14,760 bases of DNA from Cephalothrix simula (taxonomy: Eukaryota > Nemertea > Palaeonemertea > Archinemertea > Cephalotrichidae). Every line of letters begins with the position of its first letter. The stretch's first letter is position 1. The notes under the pieces were generated by a model. The model was not told the DNA's origin. It saw only the letters and a list, made by a program, of their open reading frames with translations, and searched no databases. Location of the stretch: NCBI GenBank assembly GCA_035591015.1, contig JAXIUW010045563.1, forward strand, positions 1-14,760, in the 5' to 3' direction. Both the position numbers and the translations under genes were made by a program. Of the stretch, positions 7,868 through 14,760 are shown one piece after another.

Positions 7868-10800
7868 CTGTAAGAGAAAAGCAACAAGATAGAAGTTAAA
7901 AGTCCAGAAATGCGTACGTTTGGCATTCACCCTTGCCCTAAAGTATGCAAATTAAATACGGGGGTGTAGGTTAACAACATCCGATATTAGAAATTACAAA
8001 TCAAATTTTGCCAGTATGTCTTCCATTCGCCGTTTTCCGCTCGTCGAAGAGGAAGAGGAAACCTTGTACGGTTAGATATTTTTCAGCCACTTTCTAAATG
8101 GCATAGGACAATCATTCACAATAGTATTTGTTTCTGTAACATTTACGGCGTTTTGTGTGACGGTTGTTCACCATGACACTCTGACCCCGGGGGAGGGGGG
8201 TGAAGACAGACATTGGCTGCGTTCTTTTATTTAGACTTTCTAAATAAAGCTAGGGTAGGGCTCCCCCACCCTTTTATCGACTTCTCCCGCAACCGCGGAA
8301 GTTAGACGAAAATACTTTTCAGCCAAAATTGCTAAAAATATATCTGAATGCAACATACCTTACTGAATGGAATTAGTTCCCTTATTTCCCCATTAAATCA
8401 TATAATAATTCTTTGAGAATTTCGTGCTGCATGTTGCTGCCATTTCGTTTTTTACCGACTTTTATCCTACTCGCGGAGTAGGATGAAGTTGGGGGTCCCC
8501 TAGGCTCCTCCAACAAGCTAAAAAATAAAACTAAGTAGGAGGAGCCTCAAGCAGCCTAGTGCGGAAAAAAGAACGCAGCCTTGATAGATGCATGCATAAA
8601 TTACCTACCACATGGGCCTCACAAAACAACGCATTGTTCCGGATAGCCTTTAAAATTAATACACACATTCTATCGGTATCTTAACTTATTAAAAGTATAT
8701 CGGGAAGCTATTAACTTACCTGCTAGATCGTGAAGAAATTCGAAGAAGAATGTTGCAGCTTCTTCTTCTTTCACACGGTAAATGGTCCCTGTTTCGCTGT
8801 ATTTAAAATCGCATATTTTTTCAAAATCTGCAACGCTCATTTTTTTTTCATCATTAGGGGCGCACAATAGCTTGAATGCAACATCTAAAATAAAAGTTTT
8901 TAGACAGAAATTGAAACGTGAATAAAATCGTAATTGCACCTTTTTTCGTGAAATACAAGCAGTTATTGCACTCGGGGCTGCACCTCTCGTCAAATAAATG
9001 CTTCGCATTTCACTTAAAAAGGGATGCAAAAACTATTTGGAGGTAAGGATTATAATGACAACATCATTACACAAATGGCAGGGATTTCCCCTTTTTGGTA
9101 CACGAAAACAGCAGCCCCCCACCTATGTTTTTGTTTATTCTAATCATTATATTCCACAATATTGATGATTTTTTTGCATACATAACCCTTATTCAAGAGT
9201 CTAAAAGTGTAAAATATCCATAAAAAAAATTGAAAAAATTTAAGTTTAAGTTTGATGATTGGAATTTCTAAATTTTTGTGATAACTTGGAATAAAAATTG
9301 TTCATACTTCTTAGTATTATCAGTATAACTAGTTTTCTCAATGAAACCTTAAATTTTTAGTTAGCTTTATGATGTCTTATAATAAGTCTTTGTGCATGGG
9401 TGCAAAATGCATGTTCATAGTACAGCTGAAAAATCGTCATAAGCGCCAGTAAAACGTTTATAGAGTTTTACTTGGTTTTATAAGATGTTGAAATATTGTC
9501 AACTTTTTGTAGTAAAACCCATGACTGTGAATTATGATTGCATTTATTATCGCGTTCTGTTCATAGTGTTCATAATTTGTCATATATTACCATCGTGAAA
9601 CACGTATTAAATTGGTTATCATCAGTTACAAATATTATCATGTTTCATGTTTATTTTTACTCTAGTAAACGAGAGAATTTCCCTGATTCACGTTGCGCTC
9701 GGCGCGGAGTGGATACTTTTACATTGATTGATGTAAAGAGATGTCTCGTTCCTAGTGTCCGAGCAAAAGATGCCTGAACCTTTCCAACACAACGGCTTCA
9801 TCTATTCAGTAAGCATATGCTTCTATTTAATGCGCTTTTGTACTGAATAATTTCGATACTGTAAAAAAGTACCAGGTAGCCACACATCCAAACATCGACC
9901 TATAGAAAAATTCCCAGTAAGAATTCAGTTCTTTTTTAATTTTTGATATGAACGTTCCCATTTTCTTCTAATTTCTTATGATATGTGATAAGAACTATGA
10001 ACGGTACCAAATTTATGAGGTTTTACAGGGGTTTATGACGTTTTACTACAATTTTTCACCTTCAATTCATGTGTTCTTTCATTCAAAAACTAATTGGTTT
10101 TACCACTGTGATAAATCGTGAGACATAAGACTACGCAGAGGCCTTAAACTTTAAAATTATCAAACTCCTTAAAAAACCTTTTATTGTTCCTTGCGATAGT
10201 AATAACAACAGTACTTACCAGGGTTTCTTCTTAAAATGTCTAAAGCGCCATTTTCATCTAGCCCTTCTTTTAAGGCGCATATTTCGGCGTGGCGCCGCCC
10301 GATCAATTGATAGAGCATCAAGCACCTCGCAATTCTGTTTCGATTATTTCTGCTAATCATGCAGCTAACGCCTGCTGCACTGCACATATCTAGCAGAGCA
10401 TTGTTGTCACTTGGGTCATCTTCAGAATCTAAAAACTAAAAATTTATAATACATTTTAATACCGGTATCGAAAATACTCACGAGAAAAATTAGAAGGGAT
10501 CTTCTCAATTTTGCTTAAAAAAGTTTGAATTCAGCCATTCAGTAGTCAGTATTTAAAGGAAGTATGGACGCGGGAATTAATGTTTCGCGCGTTGGCGCGA
10601 ATGACGTAAACAGAACAATTATATCTTCAAATAGGCATTGTATTCAACTCGTTATAACGGTCGAATACCGATTGAATAAATCTTAATGACGAAAGATATC
10701 ACCCGATTTATCTGACATCAGACAACAATTTTTCAGATCCCCCCCCCCCCACTATATCTGACGTCAGATAAAATTTTGGGCAAAATTCGTTATCACCAAT

Positions 10801-13800
10801 TTAGCTAACAGGTCATTTGATATTTTTCTGGTCGTTTGACACCCAACACCACCATCCCCGGTGTCTGATCTGACAACCCCCACCCCTTGCTTATACTTAC
10901 ATTCTCAATCACATCTTTTTCCATGCCCGAAGGCAAATCTGCCAAGCATGGACTAATGTTTTCTAGACTGTCCTTTAAAAGGTACTGAACGAATATTTTG
11001 GAGAAACACACCGGAGCTGGGCCTCCTTGAGTTAATATGAGGTTGAGGGCCTTACCCCATGTGCGTAACGTTCCATCAATCACTAACTGAATACTAATAC
11101 TCGGAAGTAATTTTCCCGGATCACCTAAAAGACAAAATTAAACACAGTCCATCATAATGCACTGGTCATTAAAATGCCCCGCGGGGACTAAGTTTGCGGC
11201 GGCGGTGCTGCTAAAATACTGCTGTCCCTCGGAGACAGGGCAATACAAATGGCCCAAAAACTAAGGACTATAAAGCTGTCCCCGGGGATGGGGCGAAAAT
11301 TCCAAATTTATCTGATATTGTTATCATTCGCAGACTTTATTCTTGCTTTCATATGGCAAAATATTAGGAATCCTATTTTGTCATTGCTCAAAAATGTTGC
11401 AGAAAAGTTGAATTTTACCCTTAAAATCCACTGAAAATTGCCTCTTTTAGTTTTGAATATCTCAGTCACCTAGCTGTTTCCATGCAGGCGCATACTACAC
11501 AATAGTAGACATTACTGATGATTGAAAAGATCTTTGAATTAATTACAAAATTTGATCAGTAATTCTTTTTATTATGGGGAAAATTATCCCTGTTAAAGAG
11601 ACAAAATTGTGTAGAGAGTTTACATAGGAATAAAAAATTCAAGATCCTCTGACGGTTTTAAAATGTGGTGAAGCGTAAAAAACCGAAAGACGCTCGGGGC
11701 CCGGAAATAAATTAGTTCTAAAGAGGTACTGACCATCATGACGGAATTTTAGGTCAATTTTAGGCAAAAAAACTCTGGTACAAATCATTTCCTATCTAAA
11801 GTACCATAAAGCGCCATAGGTTGCGGGACCCGGTGTAAAAGGACTAAAGTGACCGCCAGGGCTTAGTGACCGCTGTATAAATTTTGTATAGGCAACACGA
11901 AAGAAGCCAGTGCAAGGTGACCGGGGGCATATAAGTTTTGTATGTAAGCCGGTCACCTAGCACTGCAGTCACTGAGTCCTGTTACAGCGGTTTCATCAAT
12001 TTCCTTTAAATGGGCAAAAAATGACAGATATTTGATTGGAAATGTATTATATGTACTTCATTATCTCTTAACTGTGGACTACATGCCCTGCAATAGCTTT
12101 TTAAAGTTGTCGTTTGGCCCAGGTCTATCTTACCATTCCAATAATTTCACCATTATGTTAAAGCTGATGCAGAACAATCAGTATGGAAAGAAATACTAGT
12201 ACTGGTAAATGCCCCTGTAAATGCTGGTGCCCCTGTAAATGCAGGTTTGTAAAAAATGAACGCAAGTTATATCATAAAAACTATCTCAGGTGTTTGTCTC
12301 GTGTATTTTTTCTAAAATATATCCTTAGAATGCAAATGAGCTTTTCGATGTCACTAAGTGATAAAAATCAAAATGTTGAAAAAATTGTTATTAGTCACGT
12401 GATCTGCTGAAATATCGAAATTAACTTTGTAGCAATGCACTTTTAAATGGCAACTTGCATGGTTATTTACCACCAAAAAAGAAAATTAGCCCAAATATTT
12501 TCATTTTTGAAAAAAAGCTGCATTGAACAGTTGAAGAAACGAAGTCAATGAGCATTTTGAGGGGCAACTGCCCCTGTAAATGCTGGTATAAGTAAGATTA
12601 TAAGGGTCTTTTCATGGACCAATAAAAGAATAACCGGATGTCATAATTTTCGATTTTAATTGGTGTTTATAATCTGCATTAAATAAGGTTCCCAACGAGG
12701 TATCTAACTTGTTCAATTTTTTTACCAACATCTTTTTATTGACAAAAAAGGCTGACCAGCATTTTGAGGGGCACCTAAAGCCCTAGAAGGCCCGAGAACA
12801 TTGGCCTTGAGGAGAAAAATTTTATCTATCATTTTTCTGGGACGATTCTATACCAAATAATCATATCTATATGAATTTTCAAATTACCAGTATTTATTGA
12901 CCATATTTGGAAATGTTACACCAATGTTTGGTTCAACCAAATATAACCATTTTAGCCATTTTACAGGTCAGATGTTGTAGTTTTTTTAAATATGCGGCTC
13001 CCCATCCATTTTCTTAACCGTTCGGCTGTTACGTAGTCATGACGTCATCGATTTACATATTTTTAGGACAAAAGTGGCATAAAAATTGGGCTTTAAGCCC
13101 TTAAATCTCAAAATCTACTAAAAATGACCCAATAAAGCTATATTGTGCTGGAAGATCTCTAAAAATGCTAACTTTTGAATACGATAACTTTAATTTTAGA
13201 TGACTGTACTACATTTGCTAAGGAGTTGAAAAAACTTGACTTGAAAAGTGACATACAGTGAAGGTATTGTGACCCCCACTTTTTATGGTACCATCGGATG
13301 CGGAATTGACTGTAGTTTAACGTATCACCCGGCTCCACCCACAATTTCGAATTTCCATGACTTTTTAGGCCCAAGTTGTCAAAAATTGACTAAAATTGCG
13401 CTATAACGTCACTATGACGTCATAATGAGAAAAAGCTATATTGAAAAGATTAGTCACTCCAAAAGCTTCAAAATGATATATGATAAGCCGTTGTCAGTTG
13501 CTAAACGAAAAAAACTGAACAAATAACTTGATATGACCGGGAGAGAGGTGCCACCTAATGGCACCGAGGTCCAAGGAGAGAACCGTGGTTCTAACCACTT
13601 TTCAGATGAAGGATGTACGTACATCCGCATGGTTTATTTTGTCTGATAGAGTGAAATTATCGTCCTTCGTTATCATCTAGTATTTGTATTGGCTTCTTTC
13701 GTCCGGTGTATCTTTAAATCGGAGTTAGATATTTGTTGTGTTTAATAAAAGTTTATGTTCTACCCTGCCCCTATCGGGAGGGAGGCGCCACCTAATGTGG

Positions 13801-14389
13801 CACCTTGGTCCAAGGAGATAAGTGTGGCTTTTTACTACTTTATTAGGATATGTATCAGGGTAGGCTTCTTTCATCGGGTGTAGTTTCCGAATATTGATAC
13901 ATGTACCGGTATGTGTTTAATACAAAATTCGTCATAGATAATAAATACGTATTATGATCTTAATTATCTCAATTTTCGTTTTCACTTTCCTTAAAGTTTC
14001 GTTAAAGTAAATAGGACATGATACCAGGGATCGGACTAGGGGCCCCAGGCTTTTTTTCCACGGGCCCCCAAATCTGCGTTACGCCACTGTGACCTAAAAA
14101 TGAGGTCCGTAATCAATGCTCTCTTGTCGACTCACCCGTAAAATTGCTTGATTGCTTCAACCCATTTAGAACCATTTGCAGGAATTCCTTCCTTGGCCCA
14201 CCGTCATCAACAGCACATTCAGTAATGAATACCACTTTAAGCTGGTTCTCCAGCGGGAATCCTTTAATTTGCCGTAGTGCATGTTTAAGGAAGATTACTG
14301 GTTGCCGACTTATACGTATCTCTGTGTATCCACCGACAACCGTACTCTTTAACGCCGCAATCACCAAGTTTTGATCTTCTTCGGACAAA
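7617..14389 (-). CDS. HECT-domain E3 ubiquitin ligase (G2E3-like HECT type), 3' five exons, N-terminus outside window
   Basis: Joining minus-strand exons 14389-14136, 11124-10901, 10435-10219, 8884-8720 and 7867-7617 gives one open frame of 369 residues, numbered here from the first complete codon, followed by TAG. HECT ligases take ubiquitin from an E2 onto a cysteine and pass it to a substrate. Visible hallmarks, in order, are AVDDGGPRKEFL (59-70), GGPAPVCF (118-125), ALKEGL (213-218), the EEEA...FFFEFL segment (271-282), FITG (305-308), VPPGG (312-316) and STCDL with the catalytic Cys337, 32 residues from the end. The protein stops at FGSV, a normal HECT C-terminus. Intron phases are 1, 0, 1 and 1, and the intron entering the first exon seen is phase 2. 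Substrate and N-terminal domains are unknown because upstream exons lie beyond 14760. No frameshift or internal stop is seen, so the gene looks functional. The closest named relative I would guess is G2E3 or one of the many unnamed HECT genes of invertebrates and fish. Confidence 0.92.
7868..8719 (-). other. HECT intron 4 (852 bp)
   Basis: A GT-AG intron between the hinge exon and the terminal exon. It hosts the 366-bp element at 8215-8580; the rest shows no feature. Confidence 0.85.
8215..8580. mobile_element. Short DNA transposon / MITE in HECT intron 4
   Basis: GGCTGCGTTCTTTT at 8215-8228 has its perfect inverted complement at the other end (AAAAGAACGCAGCC, 8567-8580). Inside are a 9-base-arm hairpin ATCCTACTC / GAGTAGGAT (about 8465-8485) and two related CGACTT...GCGGA blocks. 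C-rich subterminal stretches (GGGCTCCCCCACCC; GGGGGTCCCC) lie near both ends. Only TT is shared by both flanks, so the superfamily is uncertain. There is no transposase frame. Confidence 0.75.
8720..8884 (-). CDS. HECT ligase exon: N-lobe end and hinge to C-lobe
   Basis: Encodes residues 233-286. The first two bases complete Asp232 and the last base starts codon 287. The acceptor is TTTATTTTAG (AG at 8886-8885) and the donor is GTAAGT below 8720; phase is 1 on both sides. The sequence VAFKLLCAPNDEKKMSVADF aligns with the F-x-LC-x(n)-A-x-L region of this HECT subgroup. RVKEEEAATFFFEFLHDLA matches the EE-x-T-x3-W/F-x2-FL-x-D segment just before the C-lobe. Upstream of the acceptor the frame continues open into the intron, but that translation has no HECT similarity. 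Confidence 0.9.
8885..10218 (-). other. HECT intron 3 (1334 bp)
   Basis: Long AT-rich intron. The short motif AGTAAAAC recurs (about 9448, 9512, and inverted near 10042) without a clear element around it. A 79-codon plus-strand frame (9538-9777) has no recognisable domain and is not called. Confidence 0.8.
10219..10435 (-). CDS. HECT ligase exon: N-lobe helices
   Basis: Encodes residues 160-231 and the first base of codon 232. Two AGs stand 7 bases apart at the acceptor. Only the upstream one (AG at 10437-10436) keeps the frame, giving FLDSEDDPSDNNALLDMC; the downstream AG (10430-10429) would shift it. The donor is GTAAGT below 10219, phase 1. The exon ends in RRHAEICALKEGLDENGALD and ILRRNP, matching the F-x-EGL-x3-G-x-L-x2-L-x2-hP pattern of G2E3-like HECT domains. 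The acidic start (SEDDPSD) is probably a surface loop. Confidence 0.9.
10436..10900 (-). other. HECT intron 2 (465 bp)
   Basis: Intron between phase-0 exon ends. It contains a TCGCGC/GCGCGA hairpin near 10588-10603 and the palindrome CGTTATAACG near 10650. It also has a run of 12 C (10739-10750) and a perfect 16-base palindrome just after it. Confidence 0.85.
10755..10770. repeat. Perfect 16-bp palindrome TATCTGACGTCAGATA
   Basis: Self-complementary over all 16 bases, with a central GACGTC. A related TATCTGACATCAGA lies about 45 bp upstream at 10709-10722. It adjoins the C12 run inside intron 2. It could be a bZIP-type site or simply a repeat relic. Confidence 0.6.
10901..11124 (-). CDS. HECT ligase exon: middle of HECT N-lobe
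   Basis: Encodes residues 86-159. The first two bases complete Gly85 with the G left by the previous exon. The acceptor is TTTTAG (AG at 11126-11125) and the donor is GTAAGT below 10901, leaving in phase 0. The sequence DPGKLLPSISIQLVIDGTLR is followed by GKALNLILTQGGPAPVCFSK and then VQYLL. The run G-x2-hydrophobic-x2-GGPxPxxFS is typical of this HECT subgroup, where it forms part of the helical N-lobe contacting the C-lobe and E2. The run ISPCLADLPSGMEKDVIEN at the end is variable linker. Confidence 0.9.
11171..11360. repeat. C/G-run repeat related to window start
   Basis: Contains the palindromes CCCCGCGGGG (11177-11186) and TCCCCGGGGA (near 11279-11288). From about 11284, GGGGCGAAAATTCCAAATTT leads into GCAGACTTTATTCTTGCTTT, which closely follows 22-75 of the window (GGGGTAAAAGATTCCAAAAT into GGGACTTTATTTTGCTTT). 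It is probably a member of the same short-element family. Confidence 0.5.
11837..11991. repeat. Nested foldback cluster around GTGACC
   Basis: An inner hairpin pairs AGTGCAAGGTGACCGG (11909-11924) with CCGGTCACCTAGCACT (11949-11964) at 15 of 16 positions over a 24-base loop. Outer partial pairs are AGGACTAAAGTGAC with GTCACTGAGTCCT (11968-11980), and ACCGCTGTA with TACAGCGGT (11983-11991). GTGACCGC-TATAAATTTTGTAT (11866-11889) is also repeated directly as GTGACCGG-ATATAAGTTTTGTAT (11917-11943). Confidence 0.65.
12166..12773. repeat. Dispersed 16-18-nt motif TGCCCCTGTAAATGCTGG, both orientations
   Basis: The motif occurs forward at 12210-12227, 12228-12245 (tandem) and 12569-12586. It is reversed, as AGCATTTTGAGGGGCA, at 12551-12566 and 12758-12773. 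The adjacent reverse/forward pair at 12551-12584 makes a hairpin with 14 of 16 positions paired and a 2-base loop. Bases 12166-12200 match the window start at 93-146. Confidence 0.65.
13010..13460. repeat. Degenerate repeat with paired CRE-like palindromes
   Basis: ATGACGTCAT occurs at 13039-13048 and 13414-13423. Each is followed by AAGCTATATTG (near 13136 and 13434), and TTTTTAGG-C-AA-T-G lines recur nearby. The spacing differs between the copies, so this is an eroded repeat. The palindrome equals a consensus CRE/ATF site, but function is not implied. Confidence 0.4.
13535..13927. repeat. Tandem duplication, two diverged units of about 217 and 156 bp
   Basis: Unit 1 (13535-13751) and unit 2 (13772-13927) share three blocks in order: CGGGAGRGAGGYGCCACCTA, then GGCACC-NNGGTCCAAGGAGA, then GGCTTCTTTC-TC-GGTGTA, and end in TGTTTAATA-AAA. 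The first block forms a small hairpin (GGTGCCA...TGGCACC) in unit 1 that is kept in unit 2 with a longer stem. Unit 1 also has a perfect 16-base palindrome, GGATGTACGTACATCC (13611-13626), and GTGGTTCTAACCAC (13585-13598). It is possibly a mobile element of unknown type. Confidence 0.65.
14030..14089 (-). mobile_element. Possible hAT-like transposon end fragment
   Basis: On the minus strand the sequence starts CAGTGGCGTAACGCAG at 14089 and continues into G-rich GGGGGCCC and CCTGGGGCCCC blocks. CAGTGGCGTA-type starts followed by GGGGCCC runs are common for hAT-derived short elements in animals. No matching second end was located, so it may be a solo fragment. Confidence 0.3.
14136..14389 (-). 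CDS. HECT ligase exon (first exon in window): start of HECT N-lobe
   Basis: Encodes residues 1-84 plus the first base of codon 85. The acceptor is TTTTCAG (AG at 14391-14390) and the donor is GTGAGT just below 14136. The exon enters in phase 2 and leaves in phase 1. A helical lead (LSEEDQNLVIAALKS) runs into IRISRQPVIFLKHALRQI, then KVVFITECAVDDGGPRKEFL; in HECT proteins the segment with invariant GGPR-x-EF opens the N-lobe. The frame stays open for about a dozen codons into the upstream intron before a TAA, so the exact 5' boundary rests on the good acceptor and not on a stop. The preceding exon was not found in 14390-14760. Confidence 0.85.
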
Positions 14390-14760
14390 CTGAAAATGTA
14401 ATTTACCAGCCATATTATTTCCTCTTCAAGTATGTTTTAGTATATAGTGTTTGTTCAGAAAAGTAGCCTCACATATTTGCAGGCCACAGGAAGCAAATTA
14501 CTTGGTCAATAAAGATGAGGACCCTTCATAGTTTAATAGGGCTCTATTTTATTAAAGAAGGATCCATTTTAACAAAGACTTCTTAGTAAAGAAAGACCCT
14601 CGTTTTTGAGGTTTTAAACCGTTTGGTTCGCTGTATTTAAAAGCAAATAGGAATAATGCCGAGCGAAGTCAGGCAAAAAAATATAGTTATACCCGAAGGG
14701 AGGGTCTATAATTTCGAAATTCCTAACAAAAATTTAAAATTCTAAAATATTATATATATG
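14390..14760. other. Upstream intron sequence of the HECT gene
   Basis: No further exon was recognised. It contains small inverted motifs (CCTC-GTTTTT-GAGG near 14599-14611; TATAGTTATACCC / GGGTCTATA near 14681-14709). The AT-rich end has no feature. If the gene model is right, this is the 3' part of the preceding phase-2 intron. Confidence 0.5.

Larger units (their letters stand above)
11125..14135 (-). other. HECT intron 1 (3011 bp), repeat-filled
   Basis: GT-AG intron between the first and second exons in the window. It holds the C/G-run repeat (11171-11360), foldback cluster (11837-11991), short-motif array (12166-12773), CRE-palindrome repeats (13010-13460), tandem duplication (13535-13927) and a possible transposon end (14030-14089). 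No coding frame within it was supported. Confidence 0.85.

Noticed and set aside
9420-10075. Possible element bounded by GTGAAAAAT...AGTAAAACGT inverted ends
   Set aside because: Similarity is patchy with large gaps and no boundaries or target duplication could be placed.
11249-11434. 61-codon plus-strand frame in HECT intron 1
   Set aside because: Lies in a repeat that matches the window start, where the frame is not kept.
12183-12410. Cys-rich plus-strand frame (PCKCWCPCKC)
   Set aside because: The cysteines come from the tandem 18-nt repeat TGCCCCTGTAAATGCTGG; not a metallothionein-like gene.
14144-14374. 76-codon plus-strand frame opposite the first HECT exon
   Set aside because: Shadow of the real exon on the minus strand.
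8793-14642. Identical 16-mer TTCGCTGTATTTAAAA in the hinge exon and at 14627-14642, as a possible duplicated exon
   Set aside because: Identity stops outside the 16-mer and no flanking codons match; chance in AT-rich DNA is likely.
1-14760. tRNA, snRNA, CRISPR or prokaryotic operon signals
   Set aside because: No B-box-like GGTTCGAATCC, no regularly spaced identical repeats and no bacterial gene organisation were seen by eye.

Overview
The window looks like invertebrate genomic DNA, most plausibly from a marine animal such as a bivalve mollusc. The reasons are AT-rich non-coding DNA, GT-AG introns of about 0.5 to 3 kb, a HECT ligase of the type expanded in such genomes, and two repeat elements laid out like the pearl/Helentron-associated elements known from bivalves. 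The phylum is an inference. No operons, ribosome binding sites, CRISPR arrays or recognisable RNA genes were seen.

The right half (7617-14389, minus strand) holds the only convincing gene: the last five exons of a HECT-domain E3 ubiquitin ligase. All four internal junctions obey GT-AG and keep one reading frame, giving 369 codons and then a stop. They encode an essentially complete HECT domain, including the catalytic cysteine (codon 7716-7718). Its N-terminal, substrate-binding part lies beyond the right edge. The introns (3011, 465, 1334 and 852 bp) contain a short element with terminal inverted repeats at 8215-8580, a foldback cluster at 11837-11991, a forward/reversed short-motif array at 12210-12773 and a tandem duplication at 13535-13927.

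The left half (1-7616) has no credible gene and is a mosaic of non-autonomous mobile elements. From left to right these are: a C/G-run repeat (1-330); a Harbinger-like MITE with TAA target duplications (955-1569); a Helentron-like element (about 2521-4838) that contains a 1.55 kb inverted-repeat element (2611-4161); a foldback element (4975-5536); a second MITE (6183-6666); and a second, smaller Helentron-like element (about 6929-7590), which ends about 30 bp past the HECT stop codon. The 3' untranslated region of the gene therefore probably runs into that element.

The best candidate for something undescribed is the pair of Helentron-like elements. They share a 5' head, and each carries a 3' hairpin that matches its own head rather than its sister's, as if the two ends co-evolve. 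Spacer regions where nothing was recognised are listed as such.
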